From: Janibacter melonis
Lineage (GTDB): Bacteria > Actinomycetota > Actinomycetes > Actinomycetales > Dermatophilaceae
DNA length: 64,000 nt
Assembly: GCF_020567375.1 (NCBI RefSeq)
Contig: NZ_JAJBZM010000001.1
Location: 1,037,935 to 1,101,934 of the forward strand
Reading direction: 5' to 3'
In this document: one piece after another, positions 17,588-26,705 of the stretch
Layout: each line of letters begins with the position of its first letter
Position numbering within the stretch: position 1 is the first letter of the stretch
Translations under genes and position numbers: made by a program
The notes under the pieces: generated by a model
Seen by the model: only the letters and a program-made list of their open reading frames with translations
Databases searched by the model: none
Told to the model about the DNA's origin: nothing

Positions 17588-18688
17588 TCAGGCGGGGTTG
17601 ATGGTGGAGGTGTCGATGACCGCGCGGTAGCGCACGTCGCCGGCGACGACACGCTCGTAGGCGGCGTCGACCGCGGTCGTGTCCGTGGCGTCGACGTGCT
17701 CGACCGTGGCGGCGATGCCGTGCTCGGCGCAGAAGTCGAGCATCTCCTGGGTGTCGGGGATCCCGCCGATGTTCGACCCGGCGATGGCCTTGTTGCCGAC
17801 GATGAGCGAGCCGGGCGCGACGACGAGGTCGCCCGGGGGCAGCCCGACGTTGACGAGCGCGCCCTGGGGGCGCAGCAGCCGCACGTAGTCCTTCATGTCG
17901 AGATCGGCGCTGACGGTGTTGATGATGAGGTCGAAGGAGCCCTTGGCCGCGCGGAGCGCGCCCTCGTCCTTCGTCGCGATGTGGGTGCTCGCCCCGAGGT
18001 CCTTCGCGTCCTGCGCCTTGGCGTCCGAGCGGCTGATCGTCGTCACCTCGGCACCCATCGCCGCGGCGATCTTCACCGCCATGTGCCCCAGGCCGCCGAC
18101 GCCGACGACGGCGACGCGACGACCCGGCCCGGCCCCCCAGCGCTTCAGCGGGACGTAGGTGGTGATCCCGGCGCACAGCAGCGGGGCGGCGACGTCGAGC
18201 TCGATCGCGTCGGGGACCCGCACGACCATGCTCTCGCTGACGACGACCTGCTGGGCGTAGCCGCCCTGCGTGATCTCGCCGTGGTAGTCCTTCGCGTTGT
18301 ACGTGCCGACGGACCCGCGCTCGCAGAACTGCTCGTCGCCGTTCTTGCACTGCTCGCACTCGTGGCAGGCGTCGACGAGGCACCCGACACCCACGCGGTC
18401 GCCGACCGTGTACCGGGTGACGGCGGCACCGACGGCCGCGACGGTGCCGGCGATCTCGTGGCCGGGGGTCATCGGGTAGTGCGCGGGACCCCACTCGTCA
18501 CGCACGGTGTGGATGTCCGAGTGGCAGATGCCGGCCCACGCGATGTCGATGAGGACGTCGTCGTCACGCAGCGCGCGACGCTGCAGACGCACCGCCTCGA
18601 AGGGGGCCCCGGCGGACGGGGTGGACAGCGCCGCCGTCTCGAAGGGGGTGCTGCCGTCGCGCTGGTCGGTGGTGGCCGAGCTGCTCAC
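17588..18688 (-). CDS. Zinc-dependent alcohol dehydrogenase, cinnamyl-alcohol/AdhC type
   Basis: 366 residues, ATG 18688 with AGGAGGCAC upstream. Zinc medium-chain dehydrogenase signatures are complete: catalytic zinc GICHSDIH and GHE, structural zinc cysteines in CHECEQCKNGDEQFC, and a cofactor Rossmann motif VVGVGGLGHMAVK with SRSDAK after it, suggesting NADPH. Closest in style to the YahK/AdhC aldehyde reductases, which reduce aromatic or aliphatic aldehydes. It likely handles aldehyde detoxification. Confidence 0.88.
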   Translation of the reverse strand: MSSSATTDQRDGSTPFETAALSTPSAGAPFEAVRLQRRALRDDDVLIDIAWAGICHSDIHTVRDEWGPAHYPMTPGHEIAGTVAAVGAAVTRYTVGDRVGVGCLVDACHECEQCKNGDEQFCERGSVGTYNAKDYHGEITQGGYAQQVVVSESMVVRVPDAIELDVAAPLLCAGITTYVPLKRWGAGPGRRVAVVGVGGLGHMAVKIAAAMGAEVTTISRSDAKAQDAKDLGASTHIATKDEGALRAAKGSFDLIINTVSADLDMKDYVRLLRPQGALVNVGLPPGDLVVAPGSLIVGNKAIAGSNIGGIPDTQEMLDFCAEHGIAATVEHVDATDTTAVDAAYERVVAGDVRYRAVIDTSTINPA

Positions 18689-18772
18689 ATGTGCCTCCTG
18701 GTCTCGCTCGCGGGGAGGGCTCCCCGCATCACGTCATCGTGACACGGCGCGGGCTGTGCCAGGGTGTGCGGG

Positions 18773-20164
18773 GTGAGCAGGTGGGGACGGGCAGCAGCGG
18801 TCGTGGCGCTCTCGACGGGGGCGCTCGGGCTCTCGGGGTGCGGCGACAGCGCGCCCGAGCGGGCGGCCCAGCTCAAGAGCGACCTCCAGGGGGTCCAGGG
18901 GGTCGCCTCGGTGGAGACGTCGACACCGAGCACGGGCCTCAGCCGCGCCGTCGAGGCGGAGGTGACCCTGTCGGGCGATCTCGACCGCGCCGCCTACGAG
19001 CGGGTCGCGCAGGCCTACCAGGACTTCCGCGACGACGACAGCAAGGGGATCTTCGGCAGCGAGGCCCAGGTGAGCGTCATCAGCGGCGAGGACAGCGCCC
19101 AGGTGCCCCGCGAGGCGGACGACCTGCCCCGCGCCGCCGGCTACGTCGAGCGGCTGTCGGGCGAAGGGGACCCGGTCACCGGCTTCGAGCTGCTGTGGTC
19201 GACGCGGCCCCGGATGAGCGTCATGACCGACGACCCGATGGCGACGATGCGCTCGTTGGCCACCGGCGACCGGGCGCTGCAGGGCGGCGGCGACCACCCG
19301 GTGCGCCTCACGACGACGACCAGCGGCACCGACGGCGACCTCGATCTCGAGGTCGAGCTCGGCACCCCGCGCATCGGCGGCCTGCTCGACGAGGTCGAGC
19401 AGGCTCGGGGCGCCCTGGAGAGCAGCGACCTCAGCCCCGTGCTCCGGCTGCGCGACGACGCGCTGACCGTCGAGATCGGTGGGGGCGGCACCTCCGGCGG
19501 CGTCACGCCGCAGCGGGTGCTCGACACGCATGACGACGTCGCGCGGGCGGTCTGCCCCGACGTCACGCTGACGACCACGAGCGGCGCCTCCCGGATCTTC
19601 GGCTGCGTGGACACCCAGCCCATGCACACCGCGCTCGACGGTCTCGGCGACGTCGAGCCGACGAGCCTGCGCAACCGGGACCGCGACCGCGACCGGCTCA
19701 CCATCGCGCTGGGCTCGCCGGGCGACCTCGCGAGCGCGGCCACCGCCGACCTCGGTGACGGCGACGTCGTGCTGTCCTCGGGCACCGGCACCAACGGCAC
19801 CGTGAGCGTCGGGGGCACGGCGTCGCAGCGCTCCAGGCTCGCGCCGCTCGCCCTCGCCGCGCACGCCCCCGGCCTGCACGTCACGGCCGGCAGCGCGTCG
19901 GAGCACGACGGCGTCGACCTCGCGATCCGCGGGCGCCTGGGCAACCCGCACACCACCTTCCGCGCGATGCGCGACGCCGGGTGGGAGGGCGACGTCGTCC
20001 TGGGCTACCGGTCCTTCGGCCGCGACCGCTCCGAGCTGCGCTGGCGCAGCAGCGCGACCGGCCCGGCCGTCGACGTCGGCCCGCTCGACGGGGACGCCGA
20101 CGGCAAGCGGATCTCCGACCAGTCCCAACGCATCATCGACGCCTGGGACGCCAGCGCGAGCTGA
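18773..20164 (+). CDS. Putative lipoprotein of unknown function
   Basis: 463 residues from GTG 18773 (GTG 18764 is an alternative). A hydrophobic stretch is followed by lipobox LSGC (LGLSGCGDS), so the mature protein should be acylated at Cys and sit on the outer face of the membrane. The body has two similar halves: an early VASVETSTPSTGLSRAVEAEVTLSG and a later LRNRDRDRDRLTIAL, reminiscent of small alpha-beta modules that measure paired values. No enzyme motif recognised. It converges on the ParA-type gene with 15 bp between stops. Confidence 0.65.
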   Translation: MSRWGRAAAVVALSTGALGLSGCGDSAPERAAQLKSDLQGVQGVASVETSTPSTGLSRAVEAEVTLSGDLDRAAYERVAQAYQDFRDDDSKGIFGSEAQVSVISGEDSAQVPREADDLPRAAGYVERLSGEGDPVTGFELLWSTRPRMSVMTDDPMATMRSLATGDRALQGGGDHPVRLTTTTSGTDGDLDLEVELGTPRIGGLLDEVEQARGALESSDLSPVLRLRDDALTVEIGGGGTSGGVTPQRVLDTHDDVARAVCPDVTLTTTSGASRIFGCVDTQPMHTALDGLGDVEPTSLRNRDRDRDRLTIALGSPGDLASAATADLGDGDVVLSSGTGTNGTVSVGGTASQRSRLAPLALAAHAPGLHVTAGSASEHDGVDLAIRGRLGNPHTTFRAMRDAGWEGDVVLGYRSFGRDRSELRWRSSATGPAVDVGPLDGDADGKRISDQSQRIIDAWDASAS

Positions 20165-20179
20165 TCCCGCCGCCGGGCC

Positions 20180-20953
20180 CTAGAGGCGGGGCAGGAGCGA
20201 CGCGGCGACGTCGCGGTAGGCCTGGGCGCCCTTGCTCGTGCGGGCCGTGTCGAGGACCGAGCGACCGATCGCGGGGGCCTCGGCGAAGCGCACGGTGCGC
20301 GGGATCGGCGGGCTGAGCACGGGCAGGCCGTAGCGCTCCCCGAGGTCGGCGAGCACCTCGCGGGCGTGGTTGGACCGGCCGTCGTACATCGTCGGCAGGA
20401 TGCCGATGACCTCGAGCTTCTTGTTGAGCAGGCGGCGCACGTCGCGCACGGTGTCGAGCAGCTGGCCCACCCCGCGGTGGCTGAGCATCTCGGCCTGCAT
20501 CGGGATGATGAGCCCGGTGCTCGCGGTGAGCGCGGCGAGAGTGAGCACGCCCAGGCTCGGGCTGCAGTCGAGCAGGACGACGTCGTAGTCGGCGCGCACC
20601 TCGTCGATGACGGAGGAGAGGACGAACTCACGGCCGGGCTTGGTGAGCAGCTGCGCCTCGGCCCCGGCGAGGTCGATCGAGGCGGGCAGCAGGTCGATGC
20701 CCTCGCCGGCCTCGACGAGCGCGTCACCGATCTCGGCCTGGCCGAGGACGACCTCGTGGGTCGAGAGCTCGACGACGTCGGGGTCGATGCCGAGGCTGAA
20801 GGTCAGGCTCGCCTGGGGGTCGAGGTCGATCAGCAGCACCCGCTTGCCGTGCTCGGCGAAGGCTGCGGCGAGGGAGGCGACGGTGGTGGTCTTCGCGACG
20901 CCGCCCTTCTGGTTGGCGACAGCGATGATCGCGGCCTTCTTCTTGCGTGGCAC
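20180..20953 (-). CDS. ParA/Soj-type partitioning ATPase (orphan)
   Basis: 257 residues from GTG 20953, chosen because GGAGGAAG precedes it and the deviant Walker A follows promptly (ANQKGGVAKTTT). Walker A' and B (LIDLDPQASLT; VVLLDCSPS) place it in the ParA family. No ParB partner or parS site is adjacent, so it is more likely an accessory MinD/ParA-like positioning ATPase than the main chromosome segregation protein. It reads toward the lipoprotein gene and shows no other operon partner. Confidence 0.8.
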   Translation of the reverse strand: MPRKKKAAIIAVANQKGGVAKTTTVASLAAAFAEHGKRVLLIDLDPQASLTFSLGIDPDVVELSTHEVVLGQAEIGDALVEAGEGIDLLPASIDLAGAEAQLLTKPGREFVLSSVIDEVRADYDVVLLDCSPSLGVLTLAALTASTGLIIPMQAEMLSHRGVGQLLDTVRDVRRLLNKKLEVIGILPTMYDGRSNHAREVLADLGERYGLPVLSPPIPRTVRFAEAPAIGRSVLDTARTSKGAQAYRDVAASLLPRL

Positions 20954-21023
20954 GGGCTTCCTCCGGGTGCGGGCTCGGTCGGGGGACCGCGGCCATCGTC
21001 TCAGGCCGGGGTGCCGATCGGGG

Positions 21024-21872
21024 TCAGGCCCGCAGGACCGCGACGGGGCTGCTGGCGAGAGCCTCGACACGTGCGAGCGACTCGGCGGAGGTCGTGTGCT
21101 CGGCGAGCCGGTTGGGCTTGCCGTCGCCGTGGAAGTCGCTGCTGCCCGTCGGGACGAGGTCGAGCTCGGCGGCGAGGTCGGCGGCCAGGGCCCGCCCGGC
21201 GTCGTCGTGGTCGCGGTGCATGACCTCGATGCCGCTCAGCCCGCCGGCGGCGAGCTCGCGGACGTCGTCGGCCCCGATGACGCTGCCCCGGGTGATCGAG
21301 AAGGGGTGGGCGAGCACCGGCACCCCGCCCGCCTCGCGCACGAGCCGCACCGCGTCGGCGGTCTCGAGGGAGAAGTGGCGCACGTAGTACGGGCTGCCGT
21401 TGTAGAGCCAGCGCCCGAAGGCCGCGCTGCGGTCGGGCACGACCCCCTTCGCCACGAGGACGTCGGCGATGTGCGGGCGGCCGGGCGTCGTGCCCGGCAC
21501 GAGGAGGGCGTCGACCTCGGGCCAGCTGATGTCGATGCCGTCGGCGGCCATGAGCTCGACCATCTCGCGCAGCCGTGGCAGCCGGTCGTCCACGACCCGC
21601 TCCATCGCGGCCCGCAGCTCGGGGTGGTCGCGGTCGAAGAGGTAGGCGAGCAGGTGCACGCTGCGACCGCCGTGCTTCGTCGACAGCTCGGCGCCGCGGA
21701 CGAGTCCCACGCCGTGCTGCGCGGCCGCGTCGGCCGCCTCGTCCCACCCGGCCGTCGTGTCGTGGTCGGTGAGGGCGATGACGTCGAGCCCGCCCTCGGC
21801 GGCCTGGGCGACGAGCGACGTCGGGGAGTCCGTGCCGTCGCTGACCAGGCTGTGGGTGTGCAGGTCGATCAC
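21024..21872 (-). CDS. PHP-domain phosphoesterase (RNase AM / nucleotide phosphatase type)
   Basis: 282 residues. It opens with MIDLHTHSLVSDGT, the first PHP metal motif, and continues with LTDHDT, a Glu motif (RGAELST), VLAHPFS and SSDFHGDGKPN, giving the full His/Asp set of a trinuclear metal site. The family includes 5'-3' exonucleases and 3',5'-nucleoside bisphosphate phosphatases (YciV type). No DNA polymerase domain is attached. ATG 21872 has no obvious ribosome site. It is followed by the upstream purU gene on the same strand, 34 bp away. Confidence 0.85.
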   Translation of the reverse strand: MIDLHTHSLVSDGTDSPTSLVAQAAEGGLDVIALTDHDTTAGWDEAADAAAQHGVGLVRGAELSTKHGGRSVHLLAYLFDRDHPELRAAMERVVDDRLPRLREMVELMAADGIDISWPEVDALLVPGTTPGRPHIADVLVAKGVVPDRSAAFGRWLYNGSPYYVRHFSLETADAVRLVREAGGVPVLAHPFSITRGSVIGADDVRELAAGGLSGIEVMHRDHDDAGRALAADLAAELDLVPTGSSDFHGDGKPNRLAEHTTSAESLARVEALASSPVAVLRA

Positions 21873-21906
21873 GGCGCCAGCCTACGGGCTGGCCCCGACA
21901 GCGCGG

Positions 21907-22788
21907 TCAGCTGAAGACGACCGTCCGCTCGCCGTGGAGCAGGACCCGCGACTCGGCGTGCCAGCCGACGGCACGGGCGAGGACCCGCGCCTCGACGTCG
22001 CGCCCGGCGGTGACGAGCGCGTCCGGCGCGAGGCGGTGGTCGACCCGTGCGACGTCCTGCTCGATGATCGGCCCCTCGTCGAGCTCGGGGGTGACGTAGT
22101 GCGCCGTCGCGCCGATGAGCTTGACCCCGCGCCGGTGCGCCTGGTGGTAGGGCTTGGCGCCCTTGAAGGACGGCAGGAAGGAGTGGTGGATGTTGATGAC
22201 CTGTCCGGCCATCCGCCGCGCCAGCCCGTCCGAGAGCACCTGCATGTAGCGGGCGAGGACGACGAGCTCGACGTCGTGCTCGTCGACGATCTCGAGCAGC
22301 CGCGCCTCGGCCTCGGGCTTGGTCTGCGCGGTCACCGGCACGTGGTGGAAGGGGATGCCGTAGCTCGCGGCCAGCCCCTCGAGGTCGCGGTGGTTGGAGA
22401 CGATGGCGGGGATCTCGACCTGCAGCGACCCGGTGCTCTGGCGGAAGAGCAGGTCGTTGAGGCAGTGGCCGAAGCGGCTCACCATGACGAGGGTGCGCAG
22501 CGGCCGACGGGCGTCGTGCATCTGCCACGTCATCGCGTGGCGCTCGGCGACCTGCGCGAAGTCCTCGCGCAGCTGCTCCAGGCCCACTCCCCCTTCGTCC
22601 GCGAAGTCGACGCGCATGAAGAAGTCACCGGTGAGGGTGTCGCCGTACTGCTGGCTCTCGGTGATGTTGCCACCACGCTCGAAGACGAACCCGGAGACGG
22701 CGGCGACGAGACCGGGCCGGTCGGCGCAGGCCAGGGCGAGGACGACATCGGTCGTCGGGGCGGGCGAAGGGGTGGCCGGTGCGGTCAC
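21907..22788 (-). CDS. purU: Formyltetrahydrofolate deformylase
   Basis: 293 residues from GTG 22788, after GGAGAC; a longer frame exists upstream but crosses the promoter region. An ACT domain (ALACADRPGLVAAVSGFV) covers the first 90 residues. The formyltransferase-fold domain carries the catalytic Asn-His pair in VINIHHSFLPSFKG and the Asp in ELDEGPIIEQDV. The enzyme hydrolyses 10-formyl-THF to formate and THF, balancing one-carbon units. The ACT domain points to amino-acid control (Gly/Met in E. coli). Divergent from the ECF sigma gene. Confidence 0.92.
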   Translation of the reverse strand: MTAPATPSPAPTTDVVLALACADRPGLVAAVSGFVFERGGNITESQQYGDTLTGDFFMRVDFADEGGVGLEQLREDFAQVAERHAMTWQMHDARRPLRTLVMVSRFGHCLNDLLFRQSTGSLQVEIPAIVSNHRDLEGLAASYGIPFHHVPVTAQTKPEAEARLLEIVDEHDVELVVLARYMQVLSDGLARRMAGQVINIHHSFLPSFKGAKPYHQAHRRGVKLIGATAHYVTPELDEGPIIEQDVARVDHRLAPDALVTAGRDVEARVLARAVGWHAESRVLLHGERTVVFS

Positions 22789-22928
22789 GGATGGGTCTCC
22801 TCGGGCGGGTGGTCGGGCCATTCTGCGGGCCGACACGGCAGGATGCCACGGCATCTCAACCTTCTGGCCGGTCGCCACGTCGTAGAGGTGAGCAGGCCCG
22901 ACCGGGCCGAGGACGAAGGGGTGAGCGC

Positions 22929-23438
22929 ATGGGCATCCGAGCCGCAGGCGCCGTGGAGGCGGAGTTCGCGGACTTCGTCCGCGAGGCGTCGCCCCGGTTG
23001 CTGCGCACCGCGTACTGGGTGTGCGGCGACGCCCACCAGGCGCAGGACCTCGTGCAGTCGGCGCTGGAGAAGGTCTACCTGCGCTGGTCGCGGCTGCGGG
23101 GCGGCGACCCCGTCGCCTACGCCCGGCGCTGCCTGGTCAACGAGCACACCGACACGTGGCGGCGCCGCCGCCGCGAGTCGCTCACCGAGGTGCCGGCGGA
23201 GCAGCCGGTCACCGACGCGGAGCCCGAGGACACCCGGGCCCTGCACCGCATGCTCGCGACGCTTGCACCGCGCGAGCGCCAGGCGGTCGTCCTACGTCAC
23301 TACGTCGGTCTCAGCGAGGCCGAGACGGCGCAGACGCTCGGCTGCTCGGTGGGCACCGTGAAGAGCAGCTGCTCGCGAGGCCTGGCCCGGTTGCGCGAGC
23401 AGATGACGCAGGAGGAGGGGACCAGCCGTGCGCAGTGA
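22929..23438 (+). CDS. ECF sigma factor, actinobacterial SigE-family type
   Basis: 169 residues from ATG 22929, with the octamer CGAAGGGG (22914-22921) in the ribosome-site position. Region 2 is seen as RTAYWVCGDAHQAQDLVQS, region 4 as LAPRERQAVVLRHYVGLSE and TLGCSVGTVKSSCSRGLARL. This is the subtype whose regulators usually lie just downstream; here a membrane protein overlaps by 11 bp. It would direct RNA polymerase to a small extracytoplasmic-stress regulon. Confidence 0.85.
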   Translation: MGIRAAGAVEAEFADFVREASPRLLRTAYWVCGDAHQAQDLVQSALEKVYLRWSRLRGGDPVAYARRCLVNEHTDTWRRRRRESLTEVPAEQPVTDAEPEDTRALHRMLATLAPRERQAVVLRHYVGLSEAETAQTLGCSVGTVKSSCSRGLARLREQMTQEEGTSRAQ

Positions 23439-24549
23439 CACCCACACCCGAGGACCCGGTGGGGGCGACTTCGGGGAGGGCGACCTCGAGGCGCTCTTCC
23501 ACGCGGCACCCGTGCCCGACATGAGGATCGACACCGCGGCCGTCATCGGCGGCGCCCGTCGCACCCGCACCCGGCGCCGCGTGGCCGCCGTCTCCGGCGT
23601 CACCGCCCTCGCGCTCGTCGTGGGCGGGGCCTGGCTCGGGCTGCCCGGGAGTCGCGACCGCGCGAGCACCGACCCCGCCGCCCCGACGTCGACGAGCGCG
23701 TCGACGGCACCCGTCCGCACGACGCTGGAGGGGGCAGACATGTATCTCGAGGGGTCCCGGGTCCCCGGCGTCACCTACGACCTCCGGCTCGACCCCGGTG
23801 CGGGAGCCGACGGCTCGGACCGGGTGTCGGTGGCCGGCGGAGGCCACCGCACGCAGGTCGACCTGCGGGCCGACGAGGTCGTCGGCACCGCCGGTGTGAC
23901 GCGGCGCCTGGGCCCACGGGACTACGTCGTCGTCGCAAGCACCTCGGTGGACGGCGTGACCATCCAGCGACGAGCCGACGACGACCTCGAGGGCGGCTCG
24001 ACGACCGGCTGGGCCGAGCTGGGCCACAGCGGCCTGCGCGTCTTCGCCGTCCGCTTCGACCGCACGGTCCGGGCCGCCGACGTCGTCGGCACCCTGACCT
24101 ATGACGGGTCGGCCCACCGGGTGCTCTCGGCACTCCCCGACGGTCGGCCCGGTCCGGCGCAGTCGGCACCGGTGCCCGGTCACGACGCCGTGCTCTACGT
24201 CGACGAGGCCCTTGGGGTGATCGGGGCCGAGGGAGGCGTCGGGGGCGTCAGCGCGCCTCTGACAGGGACCGACGACCTCGTCGCGCTGTCCTGGGGCGAC
24301 GGCACGGCGATGCGCGCCGCCGGCGTCTTCCCCGAGGGCGCCGACGCGGTGTCGGCGACGGCACGGTGGAGCGCGCCCGGCGGGTCGGGCGGCGAGGCGG
24401 ACGCCGTCATCGTCACCCTGTCGGGCGGCCGCCGGGCATGGTTCGCCGAGCTCCCGTCGCCCGACCTCGACCGACGCGCCACCGCCTCCCTCAGGTGGAC
24501 CGACGCCGACGGCGTCATCCACGGAGGCGGCGGTGACCAGCGTCGCTGA
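23428..24549 (+). CDS. Membrane protein paired with the ECF sigma factor (putative anti-sigma or effector)
   Basis: 373 residues from GTG 23428, overlapping the sigma stop, so translationally coupled. The first 50 residues form a cytoplasmic part (GDLEALFHAAPVPDMRID), then one transmembrane segment (AAVSGVTALALVVGGAWLGL), a Thr/Ser-rich linker and an extracytoplasmic beta-rich domain. That topology and the coupling fit an anti-sigma factor, but there is no zinc HxxxCxxC motif, so the claim rests on context only. Its stop is 4 bp from the stop of the convergent enoyl-CoA hydratase gene. Confidence 0.6.
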   Translation: MRSDTHTRGPGGGDFGEGDLEALFHAAPVPDMRIDTAAVIGGARRTRTRRRVAAVSGVTALALVVGGAWLGLPGSRDRASTDPAAPTSTSASTAPVRTTLEGADMYLEGSRVPGVTYDLRLDPGAGADGSDRVSVAGGGHRTQVDLRADEVVGTAGVTRRLGPRDYVVVASTSVDGVTIQRRADDDLEGGSTTGWAELGHSGLRVFAVRFDRTVRAADVVGTLTYDGSAHRVLSALPDGRPGPAQSAPVPGHDAVLYVDEALGVIGAEGGVGGVSAPLTGTDDLVALSWGDGTAMRAAGVFPEGADAVSATARWSAPGGSGGEADAVIVTLSGGRRAWFAELPSPDLDRRATASLRWTDADGVIHGGGGDQRR

Positions 24550-24552
24550 CCC

Positions 24553-25344
24553 TCACCCCAGGCCGGGCCACCGGGGCGCGCGCTTCTCGGCGAAGGCGCG
24601 CACCCCTTCGGCCCGGTCGGCGCTGAAGGCGGTGTCGTGCCAGCGCGCGTCCTCGACGTCGAGGCCCTCGTCGAGAGGCAGGTCGAGCCCGACGCGCATC
24701 GCGGCCTTGGCGTTGCGGACCCCGATCGGCGAGTGCCGGGCGATGCCCGCGGCGAGCTCGAGGGCCCCGTCGCGCGCGTCCTGCACGACCCGGTCGGCGA
24801 GACCGATCCGGTAGGCCTCCTGGGCGTCGAGCCGGCGGGCGGTGAAGACGGCGTCGGCGGCCCGCGACCGGCCCACCCGGCGGGCGAGCAGCTGGGTGCC
24901 CCCGGCACCGGGGATGACCCCCACGGAGACCTCCGGCAGCGCGAAGACCGCCCCCTCCCCCGCGACGATGAGGTCGCAGGTGAGCGCCAGCTCGCAGCCC
25001 CCGCCCATCGCGAAGCCGCCGACGGCCGCGACCGTGGGCACGGGCAGGTCGAGCAGTGCCCGGTAGGCCACCCGGTTGCCGGGCCGCTGGGCCCGCAGCT
25101 CGTCGTCGCTCAGGCTGTTGCGCTCCTTGAGGTCCGCACCGACGCAGAAGGCCTTCGGGTGGCTCGAGGACAGGACCACCGCGCGCACCGAGGTGTCGTC
25201 GCGCAGCTCCTCCCCGGCCCCGCGCAGCGCGGTGGCCATCGCCGTCGAGACGGCGTTCATCGCCTCCGGCCGGTCCAGGACCACCTCGACCACGCCGTCG
25301 GCGTGGCGCTCGAGTCGGATGAGGGGCGTCGTCGCACTCGTCAT
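24553..25344 (-). CDS. Enoyl-CoA hydratase/isomerase family protein
   Basis: 263 residues, crotonase fold. It has the CoA-binding AFCVGADLKE segment and the oxyanion-hole GGFAMGGGCELAL. Of the two catalytic acids of true hydratases, one Glu is present (PEVSVGVIPGAGGTQLLAR); the first position is in a Gly-rich turn typical of the AUH/short-chain type. It would hydrate short-chain or branched enoyl-CoA. Divergent from the MaoC-type hydratase gene, suggesting shared use in acyl-CoA degradation. Confidence 0.88.
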   Translation of the reverse strand: MTSATTPLIRLERHADGVVEVVLDRPEAMNAVSTAMATALRGAGEELRDDTSVRAVVLSSSHPKAFCVGADLKERNSLSDDELRAQRPGNRVAYRALLDLPVPTVAAVGGFAMGGGCELALTCDLIVAGEGAVFALPEVSVGVIPGAGGTQLLARRVGRSRAADAVFTARRLDAQEAYRIGLADRVVQDARDGALELAAGIARHSPIGVRNAKAAMRVGLDLPLDEGLDVEDARWHDTAFSADRAEGVRAFAEKRAPRWPGLG

Positions 25345-25394
25345 AGGGCACTTCTAGCAGGTCCGGGCCGACCGCCCGGCGGGGCGGGCGGGTC

Positions 25395-25427
25395 CCCCTT
25401 CGCGCTGTAAGACGGCTCACGAAGGGG
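25395..25427. repeat. Head-to-head pair of the CGAAGGGG octamer between divergent genes
   Basis: CCCCTTCG (25395-25402) and CGAAGGGG (25420-25427) form a perfect 8-bp inverted repeat with a 17-nt spacer. It lies between divergent genes, so it is not a terminator; it could be part of either promoter region. Confidence 0.55.
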
Positions 25428-25491
25428 TCAGCCGCCCACCGACCCGGTGCGAGGATGACCGCCGCACCCACCCCCGCCCGAGAGGTCATGC

Positions 25492-26547
25492 ATGTCCACC
25501 AAGACGGTCGCCGGCAACTACTTCGAGGACTTCGCGGTCGGGCAGGAGATCGTCCACGCGACGCCGCGCACGGTGACCGAGGGCGACATCGCGATGTACA
25601 CGGCGCTGTACGGGTCGCGCTTCGCCGCGACGTGCGCGTCGACCGTCGCCGCCTCGATGGGTCTGGAGCGGATGCCGGTCGACAGCCTGCTCGCCTTCCA
25701 CCTCGTCTTCGGCAAGACCGTGCCCGACATCTCGCTCAACGCCGTCGCCAACCTCGGCTACGCCGGGGGGCGCTTCGGGGTGCCGCTCTACCCGGGTGAC
25801 ACGGTGAGCACCCTCAGCACGGTCATCGGCCTCAAGCAGAACAGCAACGGCCGCACCGGTGTCGTCCACGTGCGCTCGGTGGGCACGAACCAGCACGGCG
25901 AGACCGTCCTCGACTACGTGCGCTGGGTGATGGTGCACAAGCGCGACGTCGACGCCCCGGCGCCGGAGACGGTCGTGCCGGAGCTGCCGGGTGCGGTCGG
26001 ACCGGAGGACCTGCACGTCCCCTTCGAGATCGCGACGGGGGCCTACGACACCGTCCTCGCCGGGTCGCCCCACCTGTGGGACGACTACGAGGTCGGCGAG
26101 CGCATCGACCACGTCGACGCGATGACCGTCGAGGAGAGCGAGCACATGCTCGCCACCCGGCTCTACCAGAACACCGCGAAGGTCCACTTCAACCAGCACG
26201 CGCAGGCGGCGACGACGATCGGGCGCCGGCTCGTCTACGGCGGGCACGTCATCAGCCACGCGCGGGCGCTGAGCTTCAACGGGCTCGCCAACGCGCAGAT
26301 GGTCGCGGCGATCAACGCGGGGACGCACGCGAACCCGACCTTCGCGGGAGACACGATCTACGCCTGGTCGGAGGTGCTCGACGTCCTCGAGCTACCCGGG
26401 CGCACCGACGTCGGCGCCCTGCGGCTGCGCACGGTCGCGACGAAGGACCTCCCGTGCGCCGACTTCCCCTACCGCGGCGAGGACGGCCGCTACCTCCCTC
26501 AGGTCGTCCTCGACCTCGACTACACCGTCCTCGTCCCCCGCCGCTGA
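25492..26547 (+). CDS. MaoC-family dehydratase, mesaconyl-CoA hydratase-like
   Basis: 351 residues from ATG 25492 after GAGAGG. Two hotdog domains: the first has NYFEDFAVGQEIVHATPRTV and FGKTVPDISLNAVANLGY, the second YEVGERIDHVDAMTVEE and NQHAQAATTIGRRLVYGGH. Double-hotdog MaoC proteins of about 350 residues include the mesaconyl-C1-CoA (beta-methylmalyl-CoA) hydratase of the ethylmalonyl-CoA pathway. Two malyl-CoA-lyase-like genes occur at 42-44 kb, which fits that reaction, but the crotonyl-CoA carboxylase is not in the window. An itaconate or branched-acyl role remains possible. Confidence 0.75.
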   Translation: MSTKTVAGNYFEDFAVGQEIVHATPRTVTEGDIAMYTALYGSRFAATCASTVAASMGLERMPVDSLLAFHLVFGKTVPDISLNAVANLGYAGGRFGVPLYPGDTVSTLSTVIGLKQNSNGRTGVVHVRSVGTNQHGETVLDYVRWVMVHKRDVDAPAPETVVPELPGAVGPEDLHVPFEIATGAYDTVLAGSPHLWDDYEVGERIDHVDAMTVEESEHMLATRLYQNTAKVHFNQHAQAATTIGRRLVYGGHVISHARALSFNGLANAQMVAAINAGTHANPTFAGDTIYAWSEVLDVLELPGRTDVGALRLRTVATKDLPCADFPYRGEDGRYLPQVVLDLDYTVLVPRR

Positions 26548-26561
26548 CCGGACCGCCTCGC

Positions 26562-26597
26562 TGGTCGAGGTGCGAGCGCCAGCGAGCCTCGAGACCA
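26562..26597. repeat. Imperfect palindrome after the MaoC gene
   Basis: TGGTCGAGG and CCTCGAGACCA bracket TGCGAGCGCCAGCGAG, giving near-perfect arms. Sequences of this general form recur between genes in high-GC actinobacteria. It may serve as a terminator for the MaoC gene. Confidence 0.55.
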
Positions 26598-26681
26598 CCC
26601 AGAGCCCACGAGACCGGCTCGGCCGCCGCGCACCGGGAGACCTGCGACGGGCCGGGACGCGTCTCGGTCGGCTCCGGGTTC

Positions 26682-26696
26682 CCCGGTCCGGGGCGG
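26682..26696 (+). repeat. 15-bp direct repeat, left copy
   Basis: CCCGGTCCGGGGCGG, repeated exactly at 27729-27743, so the two copies bracket the AbiEi/DUF559 gene. The copy is itself partly palindromic. Confidence 0.6.
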
Positions 26697-26705
26697 TGTG
26701 CCCGG

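Noticed and set aside
15555-18494. 979-residue version of the GT2 protein
   Set aside because: The first 300 residues are an out-of-frame reading of the alcohol dehydrogenase gene; GTG 17585 is the sensible start.
20180-20953. ParA gene as marker of the replication origin
   Set aside because: No parB, parS-like repeats, gidB, rnpA or dnaA nearby; orphan ParA-type ATPases are common.
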